From Mycolicibacterium crocinum (GTDB taxonomy: Bacteria > Actinomycetota > Actinomycetes > Mycobacteriales > Mycobacteriaceae), in the NCBI RefSeq assembly GCF_022370635.2, contig NZ_CP092362.2, positions 2,232,001 through 2,296,000 on the forward strand: a stretch of 64,000 bases of DNA, read 5' to 3'. A model generated the notes under the pieces. The model had not been told where the DNA came from and searched no databases. It saw only the letters and a list, made by a program, of their open reading frames with translations. The first letter of the stretch is position 1. Every line of letters begins with the position of its first letter. This document shows positions 1-10,389 of the stretch, piece by piece. Both the position numbers and the translations under genes were made by a program.

Positions 1-473
1 GCCAGCGGCATAGCGGGCAGGCCGAGCTTGCCGTGATCCCACGAGCGGGTGCGCTTGGCCACAATGCGCACCGCGACCCGCTTGTTCATCATCATGTCGA
101 CGGCCGGCTTGAGGTCGTCGGTGTACGGCCCGTTGTAGCGTTCCCACACGCTGACACCGACCTTGAAAATGGTGTCGGGGTCGTCGACGATCTCGGCCAC
201 GCCTTCGAAGGAGACGCCGCGCAGCGTGTCATAGGTCATACCGTCCTCGATGAGGAAGCTCACCCGCGGATCGCGACGGAGATTGACCGCCTTCTGCGAC
301 TTGGCCTTGGTCTCGACCCAGATCTCACCGTCGAGGACGCCGTACCACATGGCGACGAGATGTGGCTGTCCGTCGGCCCCGATGGTGGCCATCGTGCCGG
401 TGCGGCTGCGTGCCACGAAGTCGGCGATCTCGGCGTCCGACATGACGATCTGGTTGCGCTGATTCGTTCCCAT
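1..473 (-). CDS. PPOX-class F420-dependent oxidoreductase, 3' end outside window
   Basis: Split-barrel flavin/deazaflavin-binding protein of the pyridoxamine 5'-phosphate oxidase fold. About 157 residues are visible from the ATG at 471-473 and no stop is reached before the window edge. The N-terminal half has the family's typical strands, including GTMATIGADGQPHLVAMWY, followed by VETKAKSQK and RDPRVSFLIE, which normally line the cofactor phosphate pocket. The position beside the IclR-leuCD locus matches Rv2991 of M. tuberculosis, a putative F420-binding family member. Which cofactor is used (F420, FMN or haem) and the substrate cannot be told from the sequence. The gene runs in the same direction as the IclR gene behind it. 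Confidence 0.85.
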   Translation of the reverse strand, partial: MGTNQRNQIVMSDAEIADFVARSRTGTMATIGADGQPHLVAMWYGVLDGEIWVETKAKSQKAVNLRRDPRVSFLIEDGMTYDTLRGVSFEGVAEIVDDPDTIFKVGVSVWERYNGPYTDDLKPAVDMMMNKRVAVRIVAKRTRSWDHGKLGLPAMPL

Positions 474-515
474 CGCGTCAGTTTGTCAGGCCGTCCCGCA
501 CGGCTGTCGCGGGGA

Positions 516-1217
516 TCACAGTCGCCGGGTGAGCGCATCGGCGGCGGCCACCAGGTCGGCCGCCCAGCGGGCCCCGGGCCGACGACCCATCCGATCGATA
601 GGGCCTGACACCGACACCGCCGCGACCACCGCGCCAGTGCGATCGCGCACCGGCGCCGAGACGCTGGCCACCCCGGGTTCGCGCTCGGCTGCACTCTGAG
701 CCCAGCCGCGGCGGCGGACCTCGGCCAGCGTGCGCTCGGTGAATTTCGCTGTCGGCAGCACGGCTTGCTGGGTGGCGTTGTCGCTGAACGCCAGCAGCAC
801 TTTGGCCCCGGACCCGGCCGTCATCGGCAGGCGCGTTCCGACGGGCACGGTATCGCGAAGTCCGGCAGGCGGTTCCAGGGCTGCGACACAGATCCGGGTG
901 GTGCCGTCGCGGCGGTAGAGCTGAACGCTCTCACCGGTGATCTCCCGCAGCCTCGGCAATACCGTGGCGCCTGCCGCCAGCAGGGGATCGTTGACGTGGG
1001 CGGCCAATTCGGAGATGGCGGGCCCGAGGCGCCAGCGTCCCGCGTTGTCGCGCGCCAGCAGACGGTGGACTTCGAGGCCGGCGGCGAGCCGGTGCGCAGT
1101 GGCCCGCGGCAGGCCGGTCCGCTCACAGAGTTCGGCCAAGCCGCACGGTGAATCGGCGATCGAGTGCAGTACGCCCACGGCTTTGTCGAGCACGCCGATG
1201 CCGCTATCCTGTCTCAT
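516..1217 (-). CDS. IclR-family transcriptional regulator (LtbR/NdgR type)
   Basis: 233 residues: an N-terminal winged helix-turn-helix (about 8-70, with GLAELCERTGLPRATAHRL as the recognition region) and a C-terminal IclR effector domain. It is divergent from leuC with 75 bp between start codons. This arrangement matches the actinobacterial regulators LtbR (Corynebacterium) and NdgR (Streptomyces), which control leuCD and other amino-acid genes. The gene corresponds to Rv2989. From context I infer control of leuCD and possibly itself; the effector is unknown. The start at 1217 is preferred because the residues before the wHTH match the family's short N-terminus. Confidence 0.88.
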   Translation of the reverse strand: MRQDSGIGVLDKAVGVLHSIADSPCGLAELCERTGLPRATAHRLAAGLEVHRLLARDNAGRWRLGPAISELAAHVNDPLLAAGATVLPRLREITGESVQLYRRDGTTRICVAALEPPAGLRDTVPVGTRLPMTAGSGAKVLLAFSDNATQQAVLPTAKFTERTLAEVRRRGWAQSAAEREPGVASVSAPVRDRTGAVVAAVSVSGPIDRMGRRPGARWAADLVAAADALTRRL

Positions 1218-1247
1218 AGAGAGATACTAGCGTCCCGAAATGTGAGA
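1212..1247. promoter_or_regulatory. Candidate IclR-type operator region between the regulator and leuC
   Basis: The 75-bp divergent spacer holds two short imperfect palindromes. TCTCATAGAGAGA (1212-1224, 4-bp arms) overlaps the regulator's start codon. TCCCGAAATGTGAGA (1233-1247) is weaker. IclR proteins often bind such weak inverted repeats in divergent promoters. No clear -10/-35 pair stands out. Assignment is inference from position. Confidence 0.3.
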
Positions 1248-1292
1248 TATCCAGACTTATGTTCCGGGAGTCGAAAAGTGAAGTGAGAACTG

Positions 1293-2720
1293 ATGGCTCA
1301 GTCCGACAAGCCCAGGACACTGCCCGAGAAGGTGTGGGACGACCACGTCGTGGTCGCCGGAACCGGCACCGGTGCGTCGCGTGAACCCGATCTGATCTAC
1401 ATCGATCTGCACCTCATTCACGAGGTGACCAGCCCGCAGGCCTTCGACGGGCTGCGGCTGGCCGGCCGTCCGGTGCACCGCCCGGACCTCACGATCGCCA
1501 CCGAGGACCACAACGTTCCGACCGTCGACATCGACAAGCCGATCGCCGACCCGATCTCCCGGACCCAGGTCGAGACATTGCGGCACAACTGTGCCGAGTT
1601 CGGCATCCGGCTGCATCCCATGGGCGACGCCGAGCAGGGGATCGTCCACGTGATGGGACCCCAACTCGGTCTGACCCAACCCGGGATGACGATCGTGTGC
1701 GGCGACAGCCACACCTCCACTCACGGCGCGTTCGGTGCGATCGCGATGGGGATCGGCACGTCGGAAGTCGAGCATGTGCTTGCCACTCAGACACTTCCGC
1801 TGCGGCCGTTCAAGACCATGGCGGTGAACGTCGACGGCGCACTGCCCCCCGGGGTGAGCGCCAAGGACATCATCCTGGCGGTGATCGCCAAGATCGGGAC
1901 CGGCGGCGGCCAGGGCTACGTCATCGAATATCGCGGCAGCACCATCGAATCGCTGTCGATGGAAAGCCGGATGACGATCTGCAATATGAGTATCGAAGCC
2001 GGCGCCCGCGCGGGGATGGTCGCTCCGGACGAGACGACCTATGAGTTCCTGCGCGGCCGTCCGTACGCGCCGACGGGTGCGGACTGGGATGCGGCGGTGA
2101 CCGCGTGGGAGGCGCTGAAGACCGACGAGGGCGCCGAATTCGATACCGAGGTCTACATCGACGCGACGACGCTGAGCCCATTCGTGACGTGGGGTACCAA
2201 CCCCGGTCAGGGTGTGCCGCTGGGCGAGTCGGTGCCGGATCCCGAGTTGATGACCAGCGATGCCGAGCGGCAAGCCGCCGAGAAGGCGTTGGCATACATG
2301 GACCTTCAGGCGGGCACTCCGATGCGTGAGGTCGCCGTCGACGCCGTCTTCGTCGGCTCGTGCACGAACGGACGCATCGAAGATCTGCGAGTGGTGGCCG
2401 ACGTGCTGCGGGGCCGCAAGGTCGCCGACGGGGTGCGGATGCTGATCGTCCCGGGATCGATGCGGGTGCGGGCGCAGGCCGAAACCGAAGGGCTGGGCGA
2501 GATCTTCACCGCCGCCGGCGCCGACTGGCGGCAGGCCGGCTGCTCAATGTGCCTGGGAATGAATCCCGATCAGCTGGCGCCGGGCGAACGCTGCGCGTCG
2601 ACATCAAACCGGAATTTCGAAGGCCGGCAGGGCAAGGGCGGCCGCACACATCTGGTTTCGCCCGCCGTCGCGGCCGCGACCGCGGTGCGCGGAACGCTGT
2701 CCTCGCCCGCTGATCTGTAA
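1293..2720 (+). CDS. leuC: 3-isopropylmalate dehydratase large subunit
   Basis: 475 residues, full length for LeuC. With LeuD it forms isopropylmalate isomerase, converting 2-isopropylmalate to 3-isopropylmalate in leucine synthesis. Aconitase-fold features are clear: [23 protein letters not shown] near residue 135, and the [4Fe-4S] cluster cysteines in VGSCTNGR and in [11 protein letters not shown]. The ATG follows GAAGTGAGAACTG. leuD begins 25 bp downstream, so the two are one transcription unit, probably under the divergent IclR regulator. Confidence 0.98.
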   Translation: MAQSDKPRTLPEKVWDDHVVVAGTGTGASREPDLIYIDLHLIHEVTSPQAFDGLRLAGRPVHRPDLTIATEDHNVPTVDIDKPIADPISRTQVETLRHNCAEFGIRLHPMGDAEQGIVHVMGPQLGLTQPGMTIVCGDSHTSTHGAFGAIAMGIGTSEVEHVLATQTLPLRPFKTMAVNVDGALPPGVSAKDIILAVIAKIGTGGGQGYVIEYRGSTIESLSMESRMTICNMSIEAGARAGMVAPDETTYEFLRGRPYAPTGADWDAAVTAWEALKTDEGAEFDTEVYIDATTLSPFVTWGTNPGQGVPLGESVPDPELMTSDAERQAAEKALAYMDLQAGTPMREVAVDAVFVGSCTNGRIEDLRVVADVLRGRKVADGVRMLIVPGSMRVRAQAETEGLGEIFTAAGADWRQAGCSMCLGMNPDQLAPGERCASTSNRNFEGRQGKGGRTHLVSPAVAAATAVRGTLSSPADL

Positions 2721-2745
2721 AACTAGACCTGCTAAGGAGAACACG

Positions 2746-3342
2746 ATGGAGGCTTTTCACACCCACACCGGCATCGGCGTTCCGTTGCGACGGTCCAATG
2801 TCGACACCGACCAAATCATTCCGGCGGTGTATTTGAAGCGGGTCACCCGAACAGGTTTCGAGGACGGATTGTTCGCCGCGTGGCGCAACGATCCCTCGTT
2901 CATTCTGAATCTCAGCCCCTTCGACCGGGGTTCGGTTTTGGTCGCCGGACCCGACTTCGGCACCGGCTCGTCGCGTGAGCATGCGGTCTGGGCGCTCATG
3001 GACTTCGGATTCCGGGTCGTCATCTCGTCCCGTTTCGCCGACATCTTTCGCGGCAACGCGGGCAAGGCCGGACTGTTGGCGGCTGAAGTCGCTCAAGATG
3101 ATGTTGAACTTCTCTGGAAGCTCATCGAGCAGAATCCGGGGCTGGAAATCACTGTCAATCTTCAAGATCGAAATATCACCGCGGGAACGGCCGTGGTGCC
3201 GTTCACGATTGACGATTACACAGCTTGGAGACTGCTGGAAGGTCTCGACGATATCGGCCTTACGCTGCGGAAACGCGATCAAATCGAAGCTTTCGAGGCC
3301 GCCCGCCCGAGTTGGAAGCCGCGTATTTCGACGCCCGCCTGA
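2746..3342 (+). CDS. leuD: 3-isopropylmalate dehydratase small subunit
   Basis: 198 residues, the usual length for actinobacterial LeuD. It supplies the swivelling substrate-specificity domain of isopropylmalate isomerase. Recognisable blocks are [19 protein letters not shown] near the N-terminus and [14 protein letters not shown], which forms the substrate-recognition loop. A good Shine-Dalgarno (AAGGAG) stands about 8 bp before the ATG. It is the last gene of the leuCD unit and is followed by two hairpins. Confidence 0.98.
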   Translation: MEAFHTHTGIGVPLRRSNVDTDQIIPAVYLKRVTRTGFEDGLFAAWRNDPSFILNLSPFDRGSVLVAGPDFGTGSSREHAVWALMDFGFRVVISSRFADIFRGNAGKAGLLAAEVAQDDVELLWKLIEQNPGLEITVNLQDRNITAGTAVVPFTIDDYTAWRLLEGLDDIGLTLRKRDQIEAFEAARPSWKPRISTPA

Positions 3343-3370
3343 ACGGTGCGGGACGCCGAAATCCCGCCCC

Positions 3371-3413
3371 AAAAAGGGGGTTCCGACCCCCTCGATTCAC
3401 CGCCCTAGGGCGG
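3371..3413 (+). terminator. Tandem hairpins after leuD
   Basis: AGGGGG/CCCCCT with a 6-nt loop (3375-3392) is followed by the perfect palindrome CCGCCCTAGGGCGG (3400-3413). There is no T-tract, as is usual in mycobacteria. The site probably ends leuCD transcription before hupB. Confidence 0.6.
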
Positions 3414-3506
3414 CAAGCGGATTGCTGAAATCCTCCTAAGTAGAGCCTGAAATTGGGCGTGGCTCTTGGAAATATGCAGCTCTTGGGTTTACCGTGTTCT
3501 GCAGTC

Positions 3507-3521
3507 GGTCCAAAGTGGACC
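3507..3521. promoter_or_regulatory. Palindrome in the hupB leader
   Basis: GGTCCAAAGTGGACC is a perfect 6+3+6 inverted repeat centred about 28 bp before the hupB ATG. It overlaps a second palindrome, AGTGGACCACT. It could be an operator in the hupB promoter/5' UTR or an mRNA hairpin just ahead of the Shine-Dalgarno (GGAGGAA at 3531-3537). The function is not known. Confidence 0.45.
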
Positions 3522-3541
3522 ACTGGCTTCGGAGGAATTGA

Positions 3542-4171
3542 ATGAACAAAGCAGAGCTCATCGACGTACTCACGGAGAAATTGGGCTCAGATCGTCGGCA
3601 GGCAACACTGGCGGTGGAGAACGTCGTCGACACCATTGTGCGCGCGGTGCACAAGGGCGACAGCGTGACCATCACCGGCTTCGGCGTTTTCGAGCAGCGG
3701 CGCCGTGCCGCTCGCGTGGCGCGCAATCCGCGCACCGGCGAAACCGTCAAAGTTAAGCCGACTTCCGTTCCCGCTTTCCGTCCCGGCGCTCAATTCAAGG
3801 CCGTCGTCTCTGGTTCACAGAAGCTTCCGTCGGAAGGCCCCGCCGTCAAGCGCGGTGCTGTCGGCGGCGCCGTCAAGAAGGCTGCGGTCAAGAAGGCCGT
3901 TCGCAAGGCGGTCGTGAAGAAGGCTGCTGCCAAGGCTCCGGCCAAGAAGGCTGCACCGGCCAAGAAGGCACCGGCCAAGAAGGCTCCGGCCAAGAAGGCC
4001 GCGCCCGCCAAGAAGGCTCCGGCCAAGAAGGCTCCGGCCAAGAAGGCCGCGCCCGCCAAGAAGGCTCCGGCTAAGAAGGCTCCGGCCAAGAAGGCCGCGC
4101 CCGCCAAGAAGGCTGCACCGGCCAAGAAGGCTGCCGCCAAGAAGGCGCCGGCCAAGAAGGGCCGTCGCTAA
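3542..4171 (+). CDS. hupB: HU-family nucleoid protein with Lys/Ala-rich tail
   Basis: 209 residues. The first ~90 residues are a standard HU fold ([20 protein letters not shown], then [25 protein letters not shown] and [11 protein letters not shown]), which bends and compacts DNA as a dimer. Residues ~105-209 form a low-complexity tail of AKKAPAKKA repeats, characteristic of mycobacterial HupB (Hlp/MDP1). This tail is known in the family to bind DNA non-specifically, carry lysine modifications and affect iron responses. A strong ribosome site (GGAGGAATTGA) fixes the start. The gene is monocistronic: hairpins precede it and a perfect terminator-like stem follows it. Confidence 0.97.
   Translation: MNKAELIDVLTEKLGSDRRQATLAVENVVDTIVRAVHKGDSVTITGFGVFEQRRRAARVARNPRTGETVKVKPTSVPAFRPGAQFKAVVSGSQKLPSEGPAVKRGAVGGAVKKAAVKKAVRKAVVKKAAAKAPAKKAAPAKKAPAKKAPAKKAAPAKKAPAKKAPAKKAAPAKKAPAKKAPAKKAAPAKKAAPAKKAAAKKAPAKKGRR
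3928..4160 (+). repeat. hupB: Tandem AAGAAGGC-type repeats encoding the HupB tail
   Basis: In-frame reiteration of CCGGCCAAGAAGGC/GCCCGCCAAGAAGGC units (14-15 nt), partly arranged as a ~48-nt higher-order repeat. The reverse strand shows a spurious Leu/Gly-rich open frame. Such repeats change copy number by slippage, so tail length may vary between strains. Confidence 0.85.
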
Positions 4172-4182
4172 ACACAGAAGTT

Positions 4183-4217
4183 GAATACGCCGCGGGCTCA
4201 ACGCCCGCGGCGTATTC
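4183..4217. terminator. Bidirectional hairpin between hupB and mutT1
   Basis: Perfect 15-bp inverted repeat: GAATACGCCGCGGGC, loop TCAAC, then its exact complement. It lies between the convergent hupB and mutT1 stop codons and would serve both strands. No U-tract follows. Confidence 0.85.
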
Positions 4218-4222
4218 GCGTG

Positions 4223-5188
4223 TCAGGGCCTCGTTGCCAGTGGGCTGTCGATGTAGTCGGCGGCCACGATCCGGTCCCCGGCGAAGGACAGCACCCAGGT
4301 GCTGCCCTTGCGATTGCGTGACTTGTCCGGCTTGTCGGTGCCGCGCCACCATGCCAGTAGGTAGGGAATCACCTTGCCCTGCGTGCAGATGACCGGTGTG
4401 CCACCATGTGCGGCGATCTTGATGATGCGGTTGTGCGCGGCGTCGGGATCGCCGGCGTACGCCTCTTCGGTGAGCGTGGGTTCGGCGGAGATCGTCACGC
4501 CGAGTTCCTGCGCCAGCGGTTCGACGGTCTGAATGCACCGAACCCGATCGGCGGCATAGATATCGGTGGCCCCGAAGGCCATCAGCTGGCCGGCCAACGA
4601 TTCCGCTTGCGCGCGACCGTTCTTGTCCAGCGGTCGGCTTCGGTCGTCGCCCTTGTAGCGGGACTTGATGCCCGCCGTGCCGTGCCGCACGACCAACACC
4701 GTCGTGGTGTCGGCCGGTTGTCTGGTGAACGCCTTGAGCACATCCCGGTCGTGCGGGTAGGTGAGGCGCTTCGCCGCATCCTCGACCGGCAGCCACTCGA
4801 GCAGATCGACTTCCGCACCGGGAGTGAATTCGCCGCCCAGCGCCCGCGCCGCCCAATAGTGAACGATCTTGGTGCCCTGCGGAATCTGATAGTGCGTCTG
4901 AATCAGACGCCGGCCCAGCTGACAGCGCTGACCGGTTTCCTCCCAGATTTCGCGCACGGCGGCGACCGGTTCGTTCTCACCGGGATCGACTTTGCCCTTG
5001 GGCAGCGACCAGTCGTCGTAGCGCGGCCGGTGAATCACCGCGACATGTAGCTCGCCGGTATCCGGGTCAGGCCGCCACAGCGCGGCGCCGGCCGCGAGGA
5101 CCCGCCGCTGCAGAGTCTTGCCCTTCTTGGTGGCCGCCTTCTTCGTCGATTTGGTCCTCGAGCTGTCACGTGACGCTCTCTTGGCCAC
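4223..5188 (-). CDS. mutT1: MutT1: Nudix hydrolase fused to histidine phosphatase
   Basis: 321 residues. An N-terminal Nudix domain carries a complete Nudix box at residues 65-87 ([20 protein letters not shown], then TGQ). The C-terminal domain is a histidine phosphatase with the RHG signature at 168-170. The two-domain mycobacterial MutT1 hydrolyses 8-oxo-(d)GTP and diadenosine polyphosphates, sanitising the nucleotide pool. An unusual feature is a very basic N-terminal extension of ~27 residues ([20 protein letters not shown]) that resembles a piece of the HupB tail encoded next door. It may help nucleic-acid association. The gene is followed by ppk in the same direction upstream, 70 bp apart. 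Confidence 0.95.
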   Translation of the reverse strand: MAKRASRDSSRTKSTKKAATKKGKTLQRRVLAAGAALWRPDPDTGELHVAVIHRPRYDDWSLPKGKVDPGENEPVAAVREIWEETGQRCQLGRRLIQTHYQIPQGTKIVHYWAARALGGEFTPGAEVDLLEWLPVEDAAKRLTYPHDRDVLKAFTRQPADTTTVLVVRHGTAGIKSRYKGDDRSRPLDKNGRAQAESLAGQLMAFGATDIYAADRVRCIQTVEPLAQELGVTISAEPTLTEEAYAGDPDAAHNRIIKIAAHGGTPVICTQGKVIPYLLAWWRGTDKPDKSRNRKGSTWVLSFAGDRIVAADYIDSPLATRP

Positions 5189-5258
5189 CTCAACTCCCGC
5201 AAATCAATTCGGGTCCCTGGACGGGGCCGGATCCGGTGGTCGCAACTGCAGGATGCAC

Positions 5259-7427
5259 TCAGTGCTGCCGATGTCGTTCCATCAGCCACACTTGATGGTC
5301 GCGGACTTGTCGGCCGTCTTGCGGCGACGCGGTCCAGTGGCCGTCGGGTCCGAGTTCCCAGCACCGCGTCGAGGGATCCATCGCCGATTCGAAGATCTCG
5401 TCGAGGTGGGCGGTGAGCCGCGGGTCTTTCACCTGAGCCAGCACCTCGACCCGGCGGTCGAGATTGCGGTGCATCATATCTGCGCTGCCGATGAAGAACT
5501 CGTTGATCGCGTTGAAATGGAAAATTCGCGAATGCTCCAGGAAGCGGCCGAGAATCGAGCGCACGACGACATTTTCGGAGAAACCCTCGGCGCCCGGCTT
5601 GAGGGCGCAGATGCCGCGGACGACCACCTCGACGCGTACCCCGGCCTGCGATGCGCGGTACAGCGCGTCGATGACCTGTTCGTCGACAAGGGCGTTGGCC
5701 TTCAGCCGGATCCGGCCGTTGCCGCCCTGACTGTGTGCCTCGATCTCGCGTTCGATGCGCTCGATGATTCCCTTGCGCACGCCGTGCGGGGCGACCAAAA
5801 GGTTGCGATAGCTCACCTTGCGGGAGTAGCCGGTGAGCGAATTGAACAGGTCTGTCAGGTCCGCGCCGATGTCGGGGGCGGCGGTGATCAGGCCGACATC
5901 CTCGTACAGCCGCGCGGTCTTCGGGTTGTAGTTGCCGGTGCCGATATGGCAGTAACGACGGATCGTCGACCCTTCGCGGCGCACGACAAGACAGGTCTTG
6001 CAGTGCGTCTTCAGCCCGATCAGCCCGTAAACGACATGTACGCCCGCATCTTCCAGCGTGCGAGCCCATTTGATGTTGGCCTGCTCATCGAAGCGCGCCT
6101 TGAGTTCCACCAGGGCGACCACCTGCTTACCCGCCTGGGCCGCGTCGATGAGCGCATTGACGATGGGGGAGTCACCCGAGGTGCGGTACAGCGTCTGCTT
6201 GATTGCCAACACATTCGGATCGGCGGCGGCCTGTTCGATGAAGCGCTGCACACTCGTCGAGAACGAGTCATACGGATGGTGCACCAGCACATCGCCATCG
6301 CGCAGCGTCGAGAAAATGCTCTTGGGCGTCTCGCGTTCGGCGAAGGCCGGGTGGGTGGCCGGCACGAACGGACGGTCCTTGAGCGCGGGGCGGTCGAGGT
6401 CGTACACCTGCCAGAGCGACGAAAGATCCAGCAGCCCCGGCACCTGCACCACATCGCCGGGATGTACGTCGAGCTCACGCAACAGCAGTTCGAGCATGTG
6501 CTCGGTCATGTCGTCGGCGACCTCGAGGCGCACCGGCGAGCCGAATCGGCGCCGCGCCAGCTCACGTTCCAGCGCCTGCAGCAGATCTTCGTCGCGATCT
6601 TCCTCGACCTGCATGTCGGCGTTGCGGGTGATGCGGAAGACGTGATGCTCGACGATCTCCATGCCGGGGAACAACACCGGCAGGAAGGCGGCGATGAGTT
6701 CTTCGGTGGGCAGGAATCGGACGTCGCTATCGCCGTCGGTGCCCTTGAGGACGACGAACCGGTCGACGTTGTCGGGCACCTTGATACGGGCGAAGTGCTC
6801 GCCGCCGTCGTCGGGGGACTTGACTGTGATCGCCATGTTGAGGCTCAGCCCGCTCACGAACGGGAACGGGTGGGCCGGGTCCACGGCGAGCGGTGTGAGA
6901 ACCGGGAACACCTGCTCATGGAAGTACGTCGACAGTTCACGGCGTTCGGCGTCGGTGAGGTCGGCCCACGTGACGATCTGAATTCCCTCGTCCGCCAACG
7001 CCGGACGCACTGATTCGATGAAGACCTCGGCTTGGCGCAACGAGATCTGGCGCGTGCGTTCGCCGATGCGGCGCAGTTGCTCTCGCGGGGACAGCCCGTC
7101 GGCCGACCGCACCGACAAACCCATCTCGTCGCGACGTTTCAGCCCGGCCACCCGGACCATGTAGAACTCATCGAGATTGGACGCGAAGATCGCCAGGAAC
7201 TTGGCCCGCTCCAGCAGGGGCAGCGAGGTGTCGGCCGCGAGCGCCAACACCCGGGCATTGAAATCGAGCCAGCTCAGCTCGCGGTTGAGGTAGCGGTCCT
7301 CGGGCGGTTCATTGTCGACGGCGGTGGCCGTGGCCGCGGGGGGTGCCTCCGGCGCGGCCTCGCCGGGCTGCCAGTCGTCTTCCGTCGATCGCGCTTCGGT
7401 TTCCGTCTCCGTCACACTTTCGATCAT
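5259..7427 (-). CDS. ppk1: Polyphosphate kinase 1
   Basis: 722 residues, full length. It reversibly transfers the gamma-phosphate of ATP to polyphosphate. The order is as in the family: N-terminal domain ([19 protein letters not shown]), head domain (the [16 protein letters not shown] region) and phospholipase-D-like C domains. The autophosphorylated histidine is expected in [21 protein letters not shown]. The first ~45 residues are an acidic, Ala/Pro-rich extension typical of mycobacteria. Polyphosphate feeds stress signalling through sigma factors in mycobacteria. Confidence 0.97.
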   Translation of the reverse strand: MIESVTETETEARSTEDDWQPGEAAPEAPPAATATAVDNEPPEDRYLNRELSWLDFNARVLALAADTSLPLLERAKFLAIFASNLDEFYMVRVAGLKRRDEMGLSVRSADGLSPREQLRRIGERTRQISLRQAEVFIESVRPALADEGIQIVTWADLTDAERRELSTYFHEQVFPVLTPLAVDPAHPFPFVSGLSLNMAITVKSPDDGGEHFARIKVPDNVDRFVVLKGTDGDSDVRFLPTEELIAAFLPVLFPGMEIVEHHVFRITRNADMQVEEDRDEDLLQALERELARRRFGSPVRLEVADDMTEHMLELLLRELDVHPGDVVQVPGLLDLSSLWQVYDLDRPALKDRPFVPATHPAFAERETPKSIFSTLRDGDVLVHHPYDSFSTSVQRFIEQAAADPNVLAIKQTLYRTSGDSPIVNALIDAAQAGKQVVALVELKARFDEQANIKWARTLEDAGVHVVYGLIGLKTHCKTCLVVRREGSTIRRYCHIGTGNYNPKTARLYEDVGLITAAPDIGADLTDLFNSLTGYSRKVSYRNLLVAPHGVRKGIIERIEREIEAHSQGGNGRIRLKANALVDEQVIDALYRASQAGVRVEVVVRGICALKPGAEGFSENVVVRSILGRFLEHSRIFHFNAINEFFIGSADMMHRNLDRRVEVLAQVKDPRLTAHLDEIFESAMDPSTRCWELGPDGHWTASPQDGRQVRDHQVWLMERHRQH

Positions 7428-7494
7428 CCCCCATCGGAGGGTCGTGCGGACCGGCGCAGCCTAAAGTCGATGTCCGTTCAAGCGTTGTTAACCA

Positions 7495-8205
<711 letters not shown>

Positions 8206-8214
8206 TTAATGACC

Positions 8215-9225
8215 ATGACCAGCACGGTGGGCACTGCGGCGGTGATGGGCGCGGGTGCCTGGGGAACCGCGTTGGCCAAGGTGCTGGCCGATGCCGGTTC
8301 CGAGGTGCGGCTGTGGTCACGGCGGGCCGAAGTCGCCGAGGCGATCAACACCACACACACCAACAGCGGCTATCTACCCGATATCGCGCTGCCTACCGCG
8401 ATCCGCGCGACCACCGATGCGGCCGAGGCTCTCGACGGGCTCACCACGGTGCTGCTCGCGGTCCCCGCGCAGACGTTGCGCGCCAACCTCGAACAGTGGC
8501 GCGGGCTGATCACCGAGGGCGCCACCCTGGTCAGCCTCGCCAAGGGCGTCGAACTCAGCAGCCTGATGCGGATGAGCCAGGTCATCGTGCAGGTCACCGG
8601 CGTCGACCCCAGTCAGGTGGCGGTCGTGTCCGGCCCGAACCTGGCCGATGAGATCGCGCAGGGCCAGCCCGCCGCAACCGTGGTGGCCGCCACCGACTCC
8701 GGGCGCGCGATTACCCTGCAGCGCTCATTGAGCACCGGATACTTTCGCCCGTACACCAACGCCGACGTCATCGGCACCGAGATCGGTGGGGCGTGTAAAA
8801 ACGTCATCGCCCTGGCCTGCGGCATGGCCGCCGGAGTAGGTCTTGGCGAGAACACCGCCGCGGCGATCATCACCCGCGGGCTCGCCGAAATCATGCGGCT
8901 GGGCATCGCGGTCGGCGCCAAGCCGGCGACACTGGCCGGCCTCGCCGGAGTGGGCGATCTGGTCGCCACGTGCACGTCGCCACATTCGCGCAACCGCAGC
9001 TTCGGTGAGCGACTCGGTCGCGGCGGGACCATGGAAGCCGCCCAGCTGGCCGCCGGCGGGCACGTCGCCGAAGGTGTCACGTCGTGCGAATCGATCCTGG
9101 CGTTGGCCGCCAGCTATGACGTCGAGATGCCGCTCACCGATGCGGTTCACCGGGTGTGCCACAAGGGTTTATCGGTCGACCAGGCGGTGGCGCTGCTGCT
9201 GGGCCGCAGCACCAAACCGGAATGA
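8215..9225 (+). CDS. gpsA: Glycerol-3-phosphate dehydrogenase (NAD(P)+)
   Basis: 336 residues from ATG 8215 (another in-frame ATG is at 8209). It reduces dihydroxyacetone phosphate to sn-glycerol 3-phosphate for phospholipid synthesis. The Rossmann motif [17 protein letters not shown] is at the N-terminus, followed by [10 protein letters not shown], the catalytic-lysine region [15 protein letters not shown] and [14 protein letters not shown](H)SRN. A longer in-frame frame reaches back to 7498, but its extra residues antiparallel fbiD and are not family-like. The stop overlaps the start of the next gene (ATGA). Confidence 0.97.
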   Translation: MTSTVGTAAVMGAGAWGTALAKVLADAGSEVRLWSRRAEVAEAINTTHTNSGYLPDIALPTAIRATTDAAEALDGLTTVLLAVPAQTLRANLEQWRGLITEGATLVSLAKGVELSSLMRMSQVIVQVTGVDPSQVAVVSGPNLADEIAQGQPAATVVAATDSGRAITLQRSLSTGYFRPYTNADVIGTEIGGACKNVIALACGMAAGVGLGENTAAAIITRGLAEIMRLGIAVGAKPATLAGLAGVGDLVATCTSPHSRNRSFGERLGRGGTMEAAQLAAGGHVAEGVTSCESILALAASYDVEMPLTDAVHRVCHKGLSVDQAVALLLGRSTKPE

Positions 9226-10331
9226 GCGACCACTTCGGCGACTCGACCCGCGCCGTCAAAGCTGTGAGTTCCCTACCGGTTCCGGGTGATCCGGTTGGTC
9301 CCCGCCCGGTTCTGGCGTCGGCGTACCACCTCTCCGACGACGAGGGCAGCGAACAGAACACCTATGGTCGCGGCTCCAACCCGACCTGGCGGCAGCTGGA
9401 GTCTGCGCTGGCACAGCTCGAAGGCGCTGAGGCGGCAGTGGTTTTCGGTTCCGGCATGGCGGCCATCACCGCGGCGTTGCGGGCGACGGCCACACCCGGT
9501 TCAGTGCTGGTGGTTCCGGCCGACGGGTATTACCAGGTGCGCCGTTATGCCGCGGAAAGCCGTGCACCACTTGGCATCACCGTTCGCGAAGCCACCGCCG
9601 ACGAAATCTGTGACGCCGCCGAGACCGCCGATGTGGTGCTGGCCGAGACCCCGACGAACCCGGCGCTGGATGTCGTCGATCTGCGCCGGCTGGCCGACGT
9701 CTGCCGCCGCCGCGGCGCGTGGCTGTTGGTGGACAACACCACCGCCACGCCGCTGGGTCAGCAACCGCTGGCGCTGGGTGCCGACCTGGTGGTGGCCAGC
9801 GCCACGAAGGCCTTGGCCGGGCACAGCGACACCCTCGCCGGCTACATCGCCGGCAGCGACTCCGAGTTGATCGCCGCGGTGGAACGCGAGCGGCTGCTGG
9901 CCGGGGCGATCCTCGGGTCCTTCGAAGCGTGGCTGGTGTTGCGCAGCCTCGGCAGCGTCGGCCTGCGGTTCGAGCGGCAGTGCGCCAACGCCCTCGCCCT
10001 GGCGACCGCACTGCACGGTCATCGAGGAGTCCGCTCGGTGCGCTACCCGGGGTTGCCCAGCGACCCGTCCCACCCGCTGGCCGCCGGCCAGATGAGGCGG
10101 TTCGGGGGACTGGTGTCGATCGAACTCGCCGACGAGGCCGCCGTACACGCGCTGGTGCGCCGCAGCGAGCTGCTGGTGGCGGCGACCAGCTTCGGTGGCA
10201 TCCACACCTCGGTGGATCGTCGCGCCCGGTGGGGCGACCCGGTAGCCGACGGATTCGCCCGGATCTCGGCGGGCATCGAGGACACCGACGACCTGGTCGC
10301 CGACGTCGTCGCGGCCCTCGACGCCCAATAG
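9222..10331 (+). CDS. Cys/Met-metabolism PLP-dependent lyase/synthase
   Basis: 369 residues, cystathionine gamma-synthase/gamma-lyase family (fold type I). The PLP-binding lysine is K196 in [11 protein letters not shown]. Other signatures are [13 protein letters not shown] at the N-terminus, [13 protein letters not shown] and the C-terminal [15 protein letters not shown]. It could be a cystathionine lyase/synthase or an O-acetylhomoserine sulfhydrylase; sequence alone does not settle it. The start overlaps gpsA by four bases (ATGA), implying translational coupling. Confidence 0.85.
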   Translation: MSDHFGDSTRAVKAVSSLPVPGDPVGPRPVLASAYHLSDDEGSEQNTYGRGSNPTWRQLESALAQLEGAEAAVVFGSGMAAITAALRATATPGSVLVVPADGYYQVRRYAAESRAPLGITVREATADEICDAAETADVVLAETPTNPALDVVDLRRLADVCRRRGAWLLVDNTTATPLGQQPLALGADLVVASATKALAGHSDTLAGYIAGSDSELIAAVERERLLAGAILGSFEAWLVLRSLGSVGLRFERQCANALALATALHGHRGVRSVRYPGLPSDPSHPLAAGQMRRFGGLVSIELADEAAVHALVRRSELLVAATSFGGIHTSVDRRARWGDPVADGFARISAGIEDTDDLVADVVAALDAQ

Positions 10332-10389
10332 GCGCTGCTCACAGCGCCAAATCGTGCTCATACCGGCTGGGCTGTAGCCTCTCTAGTTT

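Noticed and set aside
3790..4155. Hydrophobic Leu/Ala/Gly-rich frame on - strand at hupB
   Set aside because: Reverse complement of the AAGAAGGC repeats; it would look like membrane segments but has no start context.
3928..4160. Short regular repeats that could suggest a CRISPR array
   Set aside because: Units are 14-15 nt, lie in frame within hupB and encode Ala/Lys/Pro; there are no unique spacers.
5118..7013. 631-residue open frame on + strand opposite ppk1
   Set aside because: Exactly antisense to a complete, motif-rich ppk1; no ribosome site or family features. A by-product of high GC codon bias.
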